From NCBI GenBank assembly GCA_016708765.1, contig JADJFD010000001.1:868001-932000 (forward strand): a stretch of 64,000 nucleotides of DNA, read 5' to 3'. Shown one piece after another: positions 56,739 to 64,000 of this stretch (its first letter is position 1; the number at the start of each line of letters is the position of its first letter). Source of the DNA: Chitinophagaceae bacterium (lineage in GTDB: Bacteria > Bacteroidota > Bacteroidia > Chitinophagales > Chitinophagaceae). The position numbers were made by a program, and so were the translations under genes. The notes beneath the pieces were generated by a model. The model had not been told where the DNA came from and made no database searches. It was given only the letters and a program-made list of their open reading frames with translations.

Positions 56739-57773
56739 TTAAAATTTCCCCTCATCCACATCCTTAATAAATTTTATAACCCCAGTCATAAAGACTTGTT
56801 GGTCGTCCCACATGGCAAGGTGGCTTCCATCGGGGCAATAAAGATAGCGGCCTTTCTGTACCATTGTACTTTGTTCTTCCATTGCTTTCGGATCCATCGT
56901 ATCATGTTTAGCACCTATCATTAATGTTGGCACTTTTATTTCCTTCAACCTGTACTTTATATCCCAATTTTTTAATCTGCCGCCAACGCCAAATTCGCTT
57001 GGCCCTTGCATCATCGTATAAATTTCTCCGTTGGCATGTTTCATGGTACGGTTAAATCCGTCAGGCCATTCTTTTAACCTGCACAAATGCTCATTATAAA
57101 AATTGGGTATCAGCAATTCCATATACCTTGGATTTGCAAAATCACCTTTGGCTTCAATGCCTCGTATTTCAGCCAATACTTTCGGGTCCATTTGTTTTGC
57201 CAGCACATCTTCCGAATATTTTCCATACTCTGGTGCACTGGCTACCATATTTGCTACGATCATTCCTTTCAGGTTTGCCTGATATTTTAATGCATACTCC
57301 ATTGCCAAAATGCCACCCCATGAATTTCCAAGCACATAAAAATTTGTTGAATCAGCACCGATTGCTTGTCGAACCTGCTCCACTTCTTCTACAAACCGTT
57401 CGGTTGTCCACAAGCTACTATCTTTTGGCTGATCGCTGTAGTAAGAACCTAATTGATCGTATTCATAAAATTCAAATCCTTCTTTTGGAAAAAAACTTTC
57501 AAAACATTCCATGTACTCATGCGTCATAGCAGGACCGCCATGCAGCAATAAAATTTTAATCCTTGGATTATTCCCAAATCTTTTTGTCCATACCTTGAAA
57601 TCACCAACGGGTGTTTTTATAGGTATCATTCTAACACCAGCAGCTTTCACTCCGCTATCGCCATAATTAAAATATTCTGCAAGTGATTTATTGCTGCCCG
57701 ATTTATTTTTTACAGGTTGACTGCATGAAAGCAATATTAAAGAACCGAATACTATAAACAGATAACTTCTCAT
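56739..57773 (-). CDS. Proline iminopeptidase-like serine peptidase (S33), lipoprotein
   Basis: Intact, 344 residues from the chosen ATG at 57771-57773, which gives a lipoprotein signal MRSYLFIVFGSLILLSC; the longer frame to 57926 overlaps the divergent amidase gene and lacks a signal. Catalytic features are the oxyanion block LLLHGGPAMTHEYMECF, nucleophile elbow VLGNSWGGILAM (Ser), the acid in GAKHDTMDP and His in CPDGSHLAMWDD. This pattern is that of the S33 proline iminopeptidases. It would cleave N-terminal Pro or similar residues from peptides in the periplasm. It is divergent from the amidase gene by 63 bases. Confidence 0.9.
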   Translation of the reverse strand: MRSYLFIVFGSLILLSCSQPVKNKSGSNKSLAEYFNYGDSGVKAAGVRMIPIKTPVGDFKVWTKRFGNNPRIKILLLHGGPAMTHEYMECFESFFPKEGFEFYEYDQLGSYYSDQPKDSSLWTTERFVEEVEQVRQAIGADSTNFYVLGNSWGGILAMEYALKYQANLKGMIVANMVASAPEYGKYSEDVLAKQMDPKVLAEIRGIEAKGDFANPRYMELLIPNFYNEHLCRLKEWPDGFNRTMKHANGEIYTMMQGPSEFGVGGRLKNWDIKYRLKEIKVPTLMIGAKHDTMDPKAMEEQSTMVQKGRYLYCPDGSHLAMWDDQQVFMTGVIKFIKDVDEGKF

Positions 57774-57836
57774 ACTTGTTGAATTTAGCAAAAGGTAAAG
57801 AAATTCCTTAATTTCAATATTCTTAAATTTCAGCAT

Positions 57837-59486
57837 ATGAAAATACTGCTCACCTTCATTCTTACCGGCACCTTGATTACTGTGCAGGCGCAAACAAAAG
57901 CTGATAGTATAAAACTGATTCAACAATCAGTTAATCTGTTAGACCTCAACTTTACCGATGCAGAAGCTGACTCAATGCTGGGAAGTATCAACAGTAACTA
58001 TCAATTGTATAAAGCAATCCATCGCACATTGCCCACAAACGATATTACGTTTCCTTTTGCATTCAACCCTGCTCCCGCAGGAATGAAAATTCCCAAAAAA
58101 CAATTCAGAATTTATTGGGATGTGCCAACACAAACAAAGCTTCCTGCCGATAAAAATGAGCTGGCTTTTTATTCTATTCCTCAATTGGCTTCACTTATTA
58201 TGAATAAAAAGATAAGTTCTGTAGAGCTAACAAAAATTTTCATTGCACGGCTAAAAAAATGGGACGATACTTTAGAATGTGTTATTACGCTGACGGAAGA
58301 ACTGGCCCTGAAGCAGGCAAAAAAAGCTGATGACGAATTAAAAACAGGCATTTATCGTGGGCCTTTGCATGGAATTCCTTATGGACTTAAAGATCTGTTT
58401 GCCGTAAAAGGATATAAAACAACCTGGGGCACTACCCCATATATGGATCAGGTAATTGATGTTGATTCTTATGTATATACTGAATTAAAAAATCATGGGG
58501 CAGTGCTTTGTGCTAAGCTTTCTTTGGGAGCATTAGCCTATAACAATAAATGGTTTGGCGGCGAAACAAAAAACCCATGGAACCTTTCACAAGGTTCAAG
58601 CGGATCATCAGCCGGATCTGCCGCTGCTGTTACTGCTGGTTTATTACCTTTTGCAATCGGAACAGAAACGCTAGGCTCCATTGTTTCTCCATCTACCAGA
58701 TGTGGTGCAACAGGATTGCGGCCTACATTCGGCACCGTTAGCCGCTACGGCGCTATGGTGCTTTGCTGGAGTTTGGATAAAGTTGGACCTATTTGCAGAA
58801 GTGCAGAAGATGCTGCCATTGTTTATGCTGCCATTAATGGTACTGATGGTAATGATCCATCTGCTATAAAGCATGCATTTAATTATAATGGAAAAACGGA
58901 CTGGACTAAAATACGTATCGCTTATGCTGAAAATTATTTTAAAAGAATACCAAAAGAAGCTGATGAATGGAAAGTGTTGGAAGTTTACAAATCATTGGGG
59001 GCAAAATTAAAGCCGGTTGTGTTTCCAGATACCAGTTTATATGCTGTTAATTACATCAGCTTAATATTAAATGCAGAAAGTGCCGCAGCTTTTGATGAAC
59101 TGACAAGAACGAACAGAGATGACTTAATTGAAAGACAGGATAAAGGCTTTTGGCCAAACTCATTCCGTGCTGCCAGAACAATTCCTGCCGTTGAATATAT
59201 TAATGCCAATCGTTACCGTTCGCAATTATGCAAAAGCTTTAACGAATTCATGAAAGATTACGATGTAGTAATTGTTCCAAGTTTTGCGGGCAGGCAATTA
59301 GCCATGACAAATCTAACCGGCAACCCTGTAGTTTGCATGCCGATTGGATTTAATAAAGAGGGCACACCAACAAGCATTACTTTGATTGGTAACTTATATG
59401 ATGAAGCCACTATCTTAGCAGCCGCAAAAGCATTCCAGGACAAAACAGATCATAATAAAAAGCATCCGGCTTTATTTCGTAATTAA
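57837..59486 (+). CDS. Amidase-signature family hydrolase, exported
   Basis: Intact, 549 residues with a signal peptide (MKILLTFILTGTLITVQAQ). The Ser-cisSer-Lys triad is visible: K185 in GIPYGLKDLFAV, cis-Ser in the Gly/Ser-rich loop GSSGSSAGSAAAV (residues 253-265) and the nucleophile at S281 in GTETLGSIVSPSTRCGATGL. It has an extra N-terminal domain of about 110 residues before the signature fold, as in Bacteroidota periplasmic amidases. Its substrate may be a peptide amide or N-acyl compound. It is followed 46 bases later by an amidohydrolase gene, probably in one operon. Confidence 0.9.
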   Translation: MKILLTFILTGTLITVQAQTKADSIKLIQQSVNLLDLNFTDAEADSMLGSINSNYQLYKAIHRTLPTNDITFPFAFNPAPAGMKIPKKQFRIYWDVPTQTKLPADKNELAFYSIPQLASLIMNKKISSVELTKIFIARLKKWDDTLECVITLTEELALKQAKKADDELKTGIYRGPLHGIPYGLKDLFAVKGYKTTWGTTPYMDQVIDVDSYVYTELKNHGAVLCAKLSLGALAYNNKWFGGETKNPWNLSQGSSGSSAGSAAAVTAGLLPFAIGTETLGSIVSPSTRCGATGLRPTFGTVSRYGAMVLCWSLDKVGPICRSAEDAAIVYAAINGTDGNDPSAIKHAFNYNGKTDWTKIRIAYAENYFKRIPKEADEWKVLEVYKSLGAKLKPVVFPDTSLYAVNYISLILNAESAAAFDELTRTNRDDLIERQDKGFWPNSFRAARTIPAVEYINANRYRSQLCKSFNEFMKDYDVVIVPSFAGRQLAMTNLTGNPVVCMPIGFNKEGTPTSITLIGNLYDEATILAAAKAFQDKTDHNKKHPALFRN

Positions 59487-59532
59487 TAATAATCCGGAGT
59501 CGAAGCTATTCAGTACAAATAAATAATTAATC

Positions 59533-61164
59533 ATGAAGAATTTTCTTATTGCAATTGTTACCCTACTATTATTTTCTTGTAATTCAAAAGAAAAAGCAGA
59601 CTTGCTTGTTTACAATGCGACAATCTATACAGTTGACTCATCATTTTCTACAGCCGAAGCAATGGTGGTAAAAGATGGAAAAATAATTGCAACAGGTGCT
59701 TCGGCAGATATGGAGAAAACATATGATGCAAAAGAAAAGATTAATGCCGAAGGAAAATTTATTTATCCCGGCTTCATTGATGCCCATGCCCATTTTGCTG
59801 GTTATGCAATGAGTTTACAAACTGTAAATTTGGTTGGCACCAATAGCTGGGATGAAGCAATAGAAAAAGTAAAAGAATTTGCTGCGGAAAATCCGGAAGG
59901 ATGGATCACTGGCCGAGGTTGGGATCAGAATGATTGGGATATAAAAGTATTTCCTACTAATGAAAAATTGAATGAGCTTTTTCCTGACAGACCCGTATTA
60001 CTAAGAAGAGTAGATGGACATGCGGCAATCGCCAACAAAGCAGCATTAGATATGGCAGGTATAAAACCGGGTGATAATTTAACGGGTGGAGAAATTGAAG
60101 AAATGGAAGGAACACTTACAGGAATTCTTATTGATAATGCTATCGGTTTGGTAGGGGCAAAAATTCCTTCATCGTCTGATGAACAATTTAAAAAAGCTAT
60201 TTTGACAGCACAAGATAATTGCTTTGCGATGGGATTGACAACAATAGATGATTGCGGACTTGGCTATAAAACAGTGGAAGGCATAAAAAAATTACAAGAA
60301 GCAGGTGATTTAAAAATGAGATTGTATGTAATGTTAAGTGATGATAAAGAGAATTATGATTATGCTTCTAAAACAGGAATGATTAAAACAGACAGACTGA
60401 ATGTAAGAAGCTTTAAAGTATATGGAGATGGGGCTTTGGGATCAAGAGGTGCTTATTTACTAGAACCATACAGTAACAAAACTGGTCATTATGGCTTTCT
60501 ATTAAGCAACCAATCACATTTTGATTCTGTAGCCAACTGGATTTATGATAAAGGCTGGCAGATGTGTACACATGCCATTGGTGATAGCGGCAACAGAACA
60601 ATGCTAAACATTTATGCAAAATATTTAAAAGGTATGAATGACCGTCGCTGGAGGATTGAACATGCACAAGTGGTGAGCCGTTATGATTTTAATTTATTCG
60701 GTGCAAACTCTATTATCCCTTCTGTGCAACCTACACATGCCACATCGGATATGTATTGGGCAGGTGATAGAGTGGGCAGTGTAAGAGTAACCGGAGCTTA
60801 TGCGTATAAACAATTATTAAATGAAAATGGTTGGTTGCCATTGGGTACTGATTTTCCGGTAGAAGATATTTCAACCTTTAAAACATTTTATGCTGCTGTT
60901 GTAAGAAAAGATGCAAAAGGCTGGCCCGAAAGTGGCTACCAAATGGAAAATGCATTAAGCCGTGAAGAAACATTAAGAGGCATGACCATTTGGGCGGCAA
61001 AATCCAACTTTGAAGAAAATGAAAAAGGAAGTTTGGAAAAAGGAAAGTTTGCAGATTTTGTAATCTTGGATGAAGACCTGATGAAAGTAGCTCCTGAAAA
61101 AATATTATCCGTAAAAGTGTTGAATACATTTTTGGGAGGAGAGAAAGTGTATGAAAAGAAATAG
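59533..61164 (+). CDS. YtcJ-like metal-dependent amidohydrolase, lipoprotein
   Basis: Intact, 543 residues. The lipoprotein signal MKNFLIAIVTLLLFSC is followed by NSKEKADLLVYNATIYTVDS. The metal motif H-x-H is at H85/H87 in FIDAHAHFAG. Other landmarks are RGWDQNDWD, LRRVDGHAAIANKAAL, a catalytic-site KVYGDGALGSRGAYL, HAIGDSGNRTML and GTDFPVEDIS. This is the YtcJ/NfdA type of the amidohydrolase superfamily (DUF1446-unrelated, N-substituted formamide deformylase-like). It is in line with the amidase gene upstream, suggesting successive hydrolysis of amides. Substrate unknown. Confidence 0.92.
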   Translation: MKNFLIAIVTLLLFSCNSKEKADLLVYNATIYTVDSSFSTAEAMVVKDGKIIATGASADMEKTYDAKEKINAEGKFIYPGFIDAHAHFAGYAMSLQTVNLVGTNSWDEAIEKVKEFAAENPEGWITGRGWDQNDWDIKVFPTNEKLNELFPDRPVLLRRVDGHAAIANKAALDMAGIKPGDNLTGGEIEEMEGTLTGILIDNAIGLVGAKIPSSSDEQFKKAILTAQDNCFAMGLTTIDDCGLGYKTVEGIKKLQEAGDLKMRLYVMLSDDKENYDYASKTGMIKTDRLNVRSFKVYGDGALGSRGAYLLEPYSNKTGHYGFLLSNQSHFDSVANWIYDKGWQMCTHAIGDSGNRTMLNIYAKYLKGMNDRRWRIEHAQVVSRYDFNLFGANSIIPSVQPTHATSDMYWAGDRVGSVRVTGAYAYKQLLNENGWLPLGTDFPVEDISTFKTFYAAVVRKDAKGWPESGYQMENALSREETLRGMTIWAAKSNFEENEKGSLEKGKFADFVILDEDLMKVAPEKILSVKVLNTFLGGEKVYEKK

Positions 61165-61195
61165 TTTTTGCATCTAACTATGAACTTAACTACAC

Positions 61196-61780
61196 ATGAA
61201 ATCCCTTTCTTTAATATTTATTTGTCTATTTATTCAATCCTGTTTAGAAGGTAGAAAAAACAAAGATTTAAGAGTTGATTCTCTTAGGTATTATGAGTAT
61301 TGGTGGACTCCAATAGATTCCACCTTTATTACTGAGGAGATATACATAAATCAATTTTTAGAAATAGATAAAAAAGGAAACGTTCGGGGCTATCATAAAT
61401 CCTATGCTGGAAATGATAAGTATTTATCTGAAAAAGTTAATAGTAACACTGCTCAACTTATTGATTCAATATTCTCTGATAAAAAATCCAGCTCTACTAT
61501 AACATATACTGATGCAACAATTTACTGCGGTCCTTCTTACCTCTTTGCGTATGTCATTGATTCAAAAAGATATTTCCTGAAATTTATACCAGGATTATTA
61601 CCGCAAGATATTCGAACCCTTTATGAAGAGCTAAGTTCAACAACTATCCAAAAAACTAATTATGATGATCCAATTTTTGATATAAGTAGTTGCAAAGCTG
61701 AGCTACTGGGTATAGATACACTTCTTCACCCTCGTCCAAAAGTTGAATACATCGAATTTTCACATCCTGTTGTGAATTAA
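61196..61780 (+). CDS. Hypothetical lipoprotein
   Basis: Intact, 194 residues. Signal peptide MKSLSLIFICLFIQSC with Cys16 as the acylation site. The mature part is a mixed beta domain: LRYYEYWWTPIDSTFITEEI, YHKSYAGNDKYLSEKVNSNT, FAYVIDSKRYFLKFIPGLLP and YIEFSHPVVN. No family is recognised. It starts 31 bases after the amidohydrolase gene and may belong to the same transcript. A dispersed GCGACGCAA repeat begins 22 bases after its stop. Confidence 0.65.
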   Translation: MKSLSLIFICLFIQSCLEGRKNKDLRVDSLRYYEYWWTPIDSTFITEEIYINQFLEIDKKGNVRGYHKSYAGNDKYLSEKVNSNTAQLIDSIFSDKKSSSTITYTDATIYCGPSYLFAYVIDSKRYFLKFIPGLLPQDIRTLYEELSSTTIQKTNYDDPIFDISSCKAELLGIDTLLHPRPKVEYIEFSHPVVN

Positions 61781-61802
61781 TTTGTATTAAAGATCAGCAG
61801 CG

Positions 61803-61864
61803 TACAGAACCCTGAACGGAGCGTCGCAAGGGAGGATGCCATTAGTACTACAGCTAGCTACAAA
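61803..61864 (+). repeat. Dispersed GCGACGCAA-core repeat, copy E
   Basis: CAGAACCCTGAACGGAGCGT then CGCAAGGGAGGATGCCATTA and GTACTACAGCTAGCTAC. It has GCGTCGC in place of GCGACGC, and shares the GG-GATGCCAT part with copy D. It lies between a lipoprotein gene and the amidotransferase gene. Confidence 0.7.
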
Positions 61865-61972
61865 ATAATCTTATATAAATCCACTTAATTTTAACTAATT
61901 AATCCACAATTGTGGGTAATTCTGCTACCTCAATCAAGTAGCTGTAGGTCAAAAAATCATTATGTTTGTTAA

Positions 61973-62817
61973 ATGAGTTGGATGGAAAAAAGGTCTGTAA
62001 AAGTAGCAATCCTCGATCTTTATGATGGTTATGAAAATCAGGGTATGCGATGTATTCGAACCCTTTTGAAAGAATGGGCTGAAGCAAATGACCTTGATGT
62101 ACAAAGTACCGAATTTAATGTGCGTCAGAAAGATGAATTGCCCGATACTTCTTACGATGTTTACATTTCGAGTGGCGGACCTGGCGATCCATTAAAAAGC
62201 CGTTTTGAAGATTGGGATATTGCCTGGATTCGTTGGTTGGATAATATTGTACGATGGAATAAAATCCAAATACTACAGAAAAAAAACATGTCTTCTTTAT
62301 TTGTCATTCATTTCAATTGGCGTGCCGCTATTTCAATGCAGGAATAGTTTGCAAAAGAAAATCAAACTCATTTGGTGTGTTTCCCATGCATATGTTAGAA
62401 GCAGGGAAAGATGAGCCTGTATTGAATGGATTGAAAGACCCTTTTTATGCAGTGGACAGTCGGGATTTTCAAGTAATACAACCTAATCATCAACTGCTGA
62501 ATGAAATGGGTGCAAGTATTCTTTGCATCGAAAAAAGCCGTCCGCATGTTCCATATGAAAGAGCAGTAATGGGCATCCGCTTTAACGAATATATGATCGG
62601 CACTCAGTTTCATCCCGAAGCAGATGCTACAGGTATGAGTGTACACTTGCAAACAGAAGAAAAAAGACAATCTGTTATCGAAAATCATGGTGAAGAAAAA
62701 TTAAACAATATGCTGGAGCACCTTAGTGATCCGGATAAGATTTTATGGACCTATTCGCATATCATTCCCAATTTTCTGAATCAGTCTATTGAGCAACTTC
62801 AAGAAGTAATGGCTTAA
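61973..62817 (+). CDS. Type 1 glutamine amidotransferase (GMP synthase-like GATase), one frameshift
   Basis: A class I glutaminase domain of about 282 residues. ATG at 61973 starts MSWMEKRSVKVAILDLYDGY, followed by NQGMRCIRTLLKEWA and the oxyanion strand YDVYISSGGPGDPLKSRFED. One A is missing near 62263 (NK to NPNTTEKK); repaired, the nucleophile region is KKHVFFICHSFQLACRYFNA with Cys in I-C-H-S-F-Q. The catalytic His/Glu are in MIGTQFHPEADATG. The C-terminal helical extension LNNMLEHLSDPDKILWTYSH is unusual. It is free-standing and precedes the ATP-grasp gene by 64 bases, suggesting it hydrolyses glutamine or a gamma-glutamyl bond for that ligase. Confidence 0.88.
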
Positions 62818-62881
62818 ATTTCATCAACTTTTTTGCTGGCCGCCCTGCATTTACTACCTTCCGATACATAAATACTGGAAT

Positions 62882-64000
62882 ATGATACCTGCTATCCGCA
62901 AAGCGTATAATGAAGCATTTACGAAAGAAAATTATGAAGCATTTTTAAACGAATTACATGGAGTCCATCCGGGTGAGTTGGATTTTCGAGTGGCGGAAAC
63001 TCCCATTTTTGTACCAAAGGATTTTACAAAGAAGATAATAGATGCCTGCGAAAGTATTGTTGATATAATTGTTGATCCAAAATTCATCAAATTAACAGAC
63101 AAATCAATTCCTCTAGATGTAAAGACACTTGGAAGAAATGAGCATACACAATTCATTGCCTTTGACTTTGGCATTTGCATTAATGAAGCAGGGGAATACG
63201 AACCACAATTGATAGAGATGCAGGGCTTCCCTACTCTATTTGCTTACGAAATATTACTGGATGATGTTTTCCGTAATCATTTTCCCGTACCGGAAAATTT
63301 TAGTTGTTACCTGAACGGACATGACAGAGAATCATACATCAAACTATTAAAAGAAATTATTATTGGCAATCATGCACCGGAGAATGTTATACTGTTAGAA
63401 ATATTTCCCCGCCAGCAAAAAACAAGAATAGATTTTTATTGCACCGAAGAATATGTAGGCATTAAAATGGTTTGCCTAACTGAATTAATTAAAGAGGGCA
63501 AGAAATTATATTACATGAACGACGGTAAGAAAACAGAAGTAAAAAGAATTTACAACCGTGTAATCTTCGATGATTTGCATCAGCAGTCTGCCGAAGTACA
63601 GGAAAAGGGAAAACTATTTTTTGAAGAATTAGATGTTGAATGGTGTCCGCATCCTGATTGGTTTTACCGCATCAGTAAATTCACATTACCATTAATCAAT
63701 CATCCGTATGTACCACAAACTTTTTATCTGAATGAAATAAAGCAACTACCCGCCGATTTGGAAAATTATGTGTTGAAGCCGTTATTCTCTTTTGCAGGGC
63801 AAGGTGTAGTAATAGATATTACACAAGAAGATATTGACAATGTAAAAGACCCGGAAAACTGGATACTGCAAAAGAAAGTAAAGTATGCTGATGTAATACT
63901 TACTCCTGATGTGCCTGCCAAAGCAGAAATACGAATGTTCTATTTCTGGAAAGAAGGTGAAGCAAGGCCTGTTGCTGTAAATAATCTTGGTAGATTAAGC
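62882..64000 (+). CDS. ATP-grasp family protein (C-terminus outside window)
   Basis: Starts ATG at 62882 (MIPAIRKAYNEAFTKENYEA) and stays open to the right edge, 373 codons without a stop. N-terminal blocks are AFDFGICINEAGEYEPQLIE then MQGFPTLFAYEILLDDVFRN, and VILLEIFPRQQKTRIDFYCT. The ATP-grasp part is ENYVLKPLFSFAGQGVVIDI (nucleotide-binding Lys and flexible loop), WILQKKVKYADVILTPD, and KAEIRMFYFWKEGEARPVAV with the Mg-binding end still to come. It resembles circularly permuted ATP-grasp enzymes. It follows the amidotransferase gene closely and probably works in the same pathway as the YbdK and ATP-grasp pair at 50.7-52.9 kb. Confidence 0.85.
   Translation, partial: MIPAIRKAYNEAFTKENYEAFLNELHGVHPGELDFRVAETPIFVPKDFTKKIIDACESIVDIIVDPKFIKLTDKSIPLDVKTLGRNEHTQFIAFDFGICINEAGEYEPQLIEMQGFPTLFAYEILLDDVFRNHFPVPENFSCYLNGHDRESYIKLLKEIIIGNHAPENVILLEIFPRQQKTRIDFYCTEEYVGIKMVCLTELIKEGKKLYYMNDGKKTEVKRIYNRVIFDDLHQQSAEVQEKGKLFFEELDVEWCPHPDWFYRISKFTLPLINHPYVPQTFYLNEIKQLPADLENYVLKPLFSFAGQGVVIDITQEDIDNVKDPENWILQKKVKYADVILTPDVPAKAEIRMFYFWKEGEARPVAVNNLGRLS

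Noticed and set aside
1..64000. rRNA, tRNA, tmRNA, CRISPR array and prophage
   Set aside because: I looked for T-loop motifs, regular spaced repeats and phage structural genes by eye and saw none; a covariance-model search would be needed to be certain.

Overview
The window looks like a draft chromosomal segment of a Bacteroidota bacterium, probably a Chitinophagales/Chitinophagaceae-type organism. The evidence is a low-GC sequence, TAnnTTTG-type -7 promoter boxes, carboxypeptidase-regulatory-like (CarboxypepD_reg) domains joined to TonB parts, a type IX secretion-like C-terminal tail, a bifunctional ribBA and a TamB-type giant. No rRNA, tRNA, CRISPR array or phage structural gene was recognised.

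Sequence quality is uneven. From position 1 to about 33.6 kb nearly every gene longer than about 300 bp is broken by one or more single-base indels, often in A or T runs, while its protein homology continues in another frame. Exceptions are rnhA and the DUF2911 gene. From about 33.7 kb onward genes are nearly all intact (exceptions: the cupin gene at 53.4 kb, the glutamine amidotransferase at 62.3 kb and an in-frame stop in the M14 peptidase). I annotate broken genes over their full reconstructed extent and say where they shift. These shifts look more like uncorrected sequencing errors than gene decay.

Layout. 0-2.6 kb: a leftward phosphate/polyphosphate operon (PPK2, PiT transporter, DUF47/PhoU-like). 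2.8-4.1 kb: a PLP aminotransferase. 4.3-11 kb: an accessory, DNA-damage and defence flavoured stretch (unknown gene, candidate structured RNA, OLD-family TOPRIM nuclease, DUF2188, lipoprotein, SRAP/YedK with a missing segment, DinD). 9.7-14.9 kb: a repeat-rich area bounded by two 400-bp direct repeats and holding a remnant of a second aminotransferase. 15-22.4 kb: housekeeping genes (acyl-CoA carboxyltransferase, RNase HI, mannose-6-phosphate isomerase, YraN, YkgJ, XerD). 22.4-28 kb: cell-envelope signalling proteins (four-Cys/CarboxypepD_reg protein, VWA protein, ECF sigma factor with a fused anti-sigma/TonB-like partner). 28-40 kb: DUF2911, a sodium symporter/PIG-L deacetylase operon, M14 peptidase, gamma-glutamyltransferase, DUF1572 and a beta-barrel protein. 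40-50 kb: TamB, ribBA and a large TonB-dependent receptor. 49.7-64 kb: an esterase, ATP-grasp and YbdK-type carboxylate-amine ligase set, then a block of membrane proteins, peptidases and amidases, then a glutamine amidotransferase and a second ATP-grasp protein.

The parts that may form less-described systems are: the split amidoligase set (two ATP-grasp enzymes, a GCS2/YbdK ligase, an amidotransferase and an esterase), which could make a small amide-linked metabolite; the sigma factor paired with a one-piece anti-sigma/CarboxypepD_reg/TonB-like protein; the candidate structured RNA beside the OLD nuclease; and a five-copy dispersed repeat with a GCGACGCAA core.
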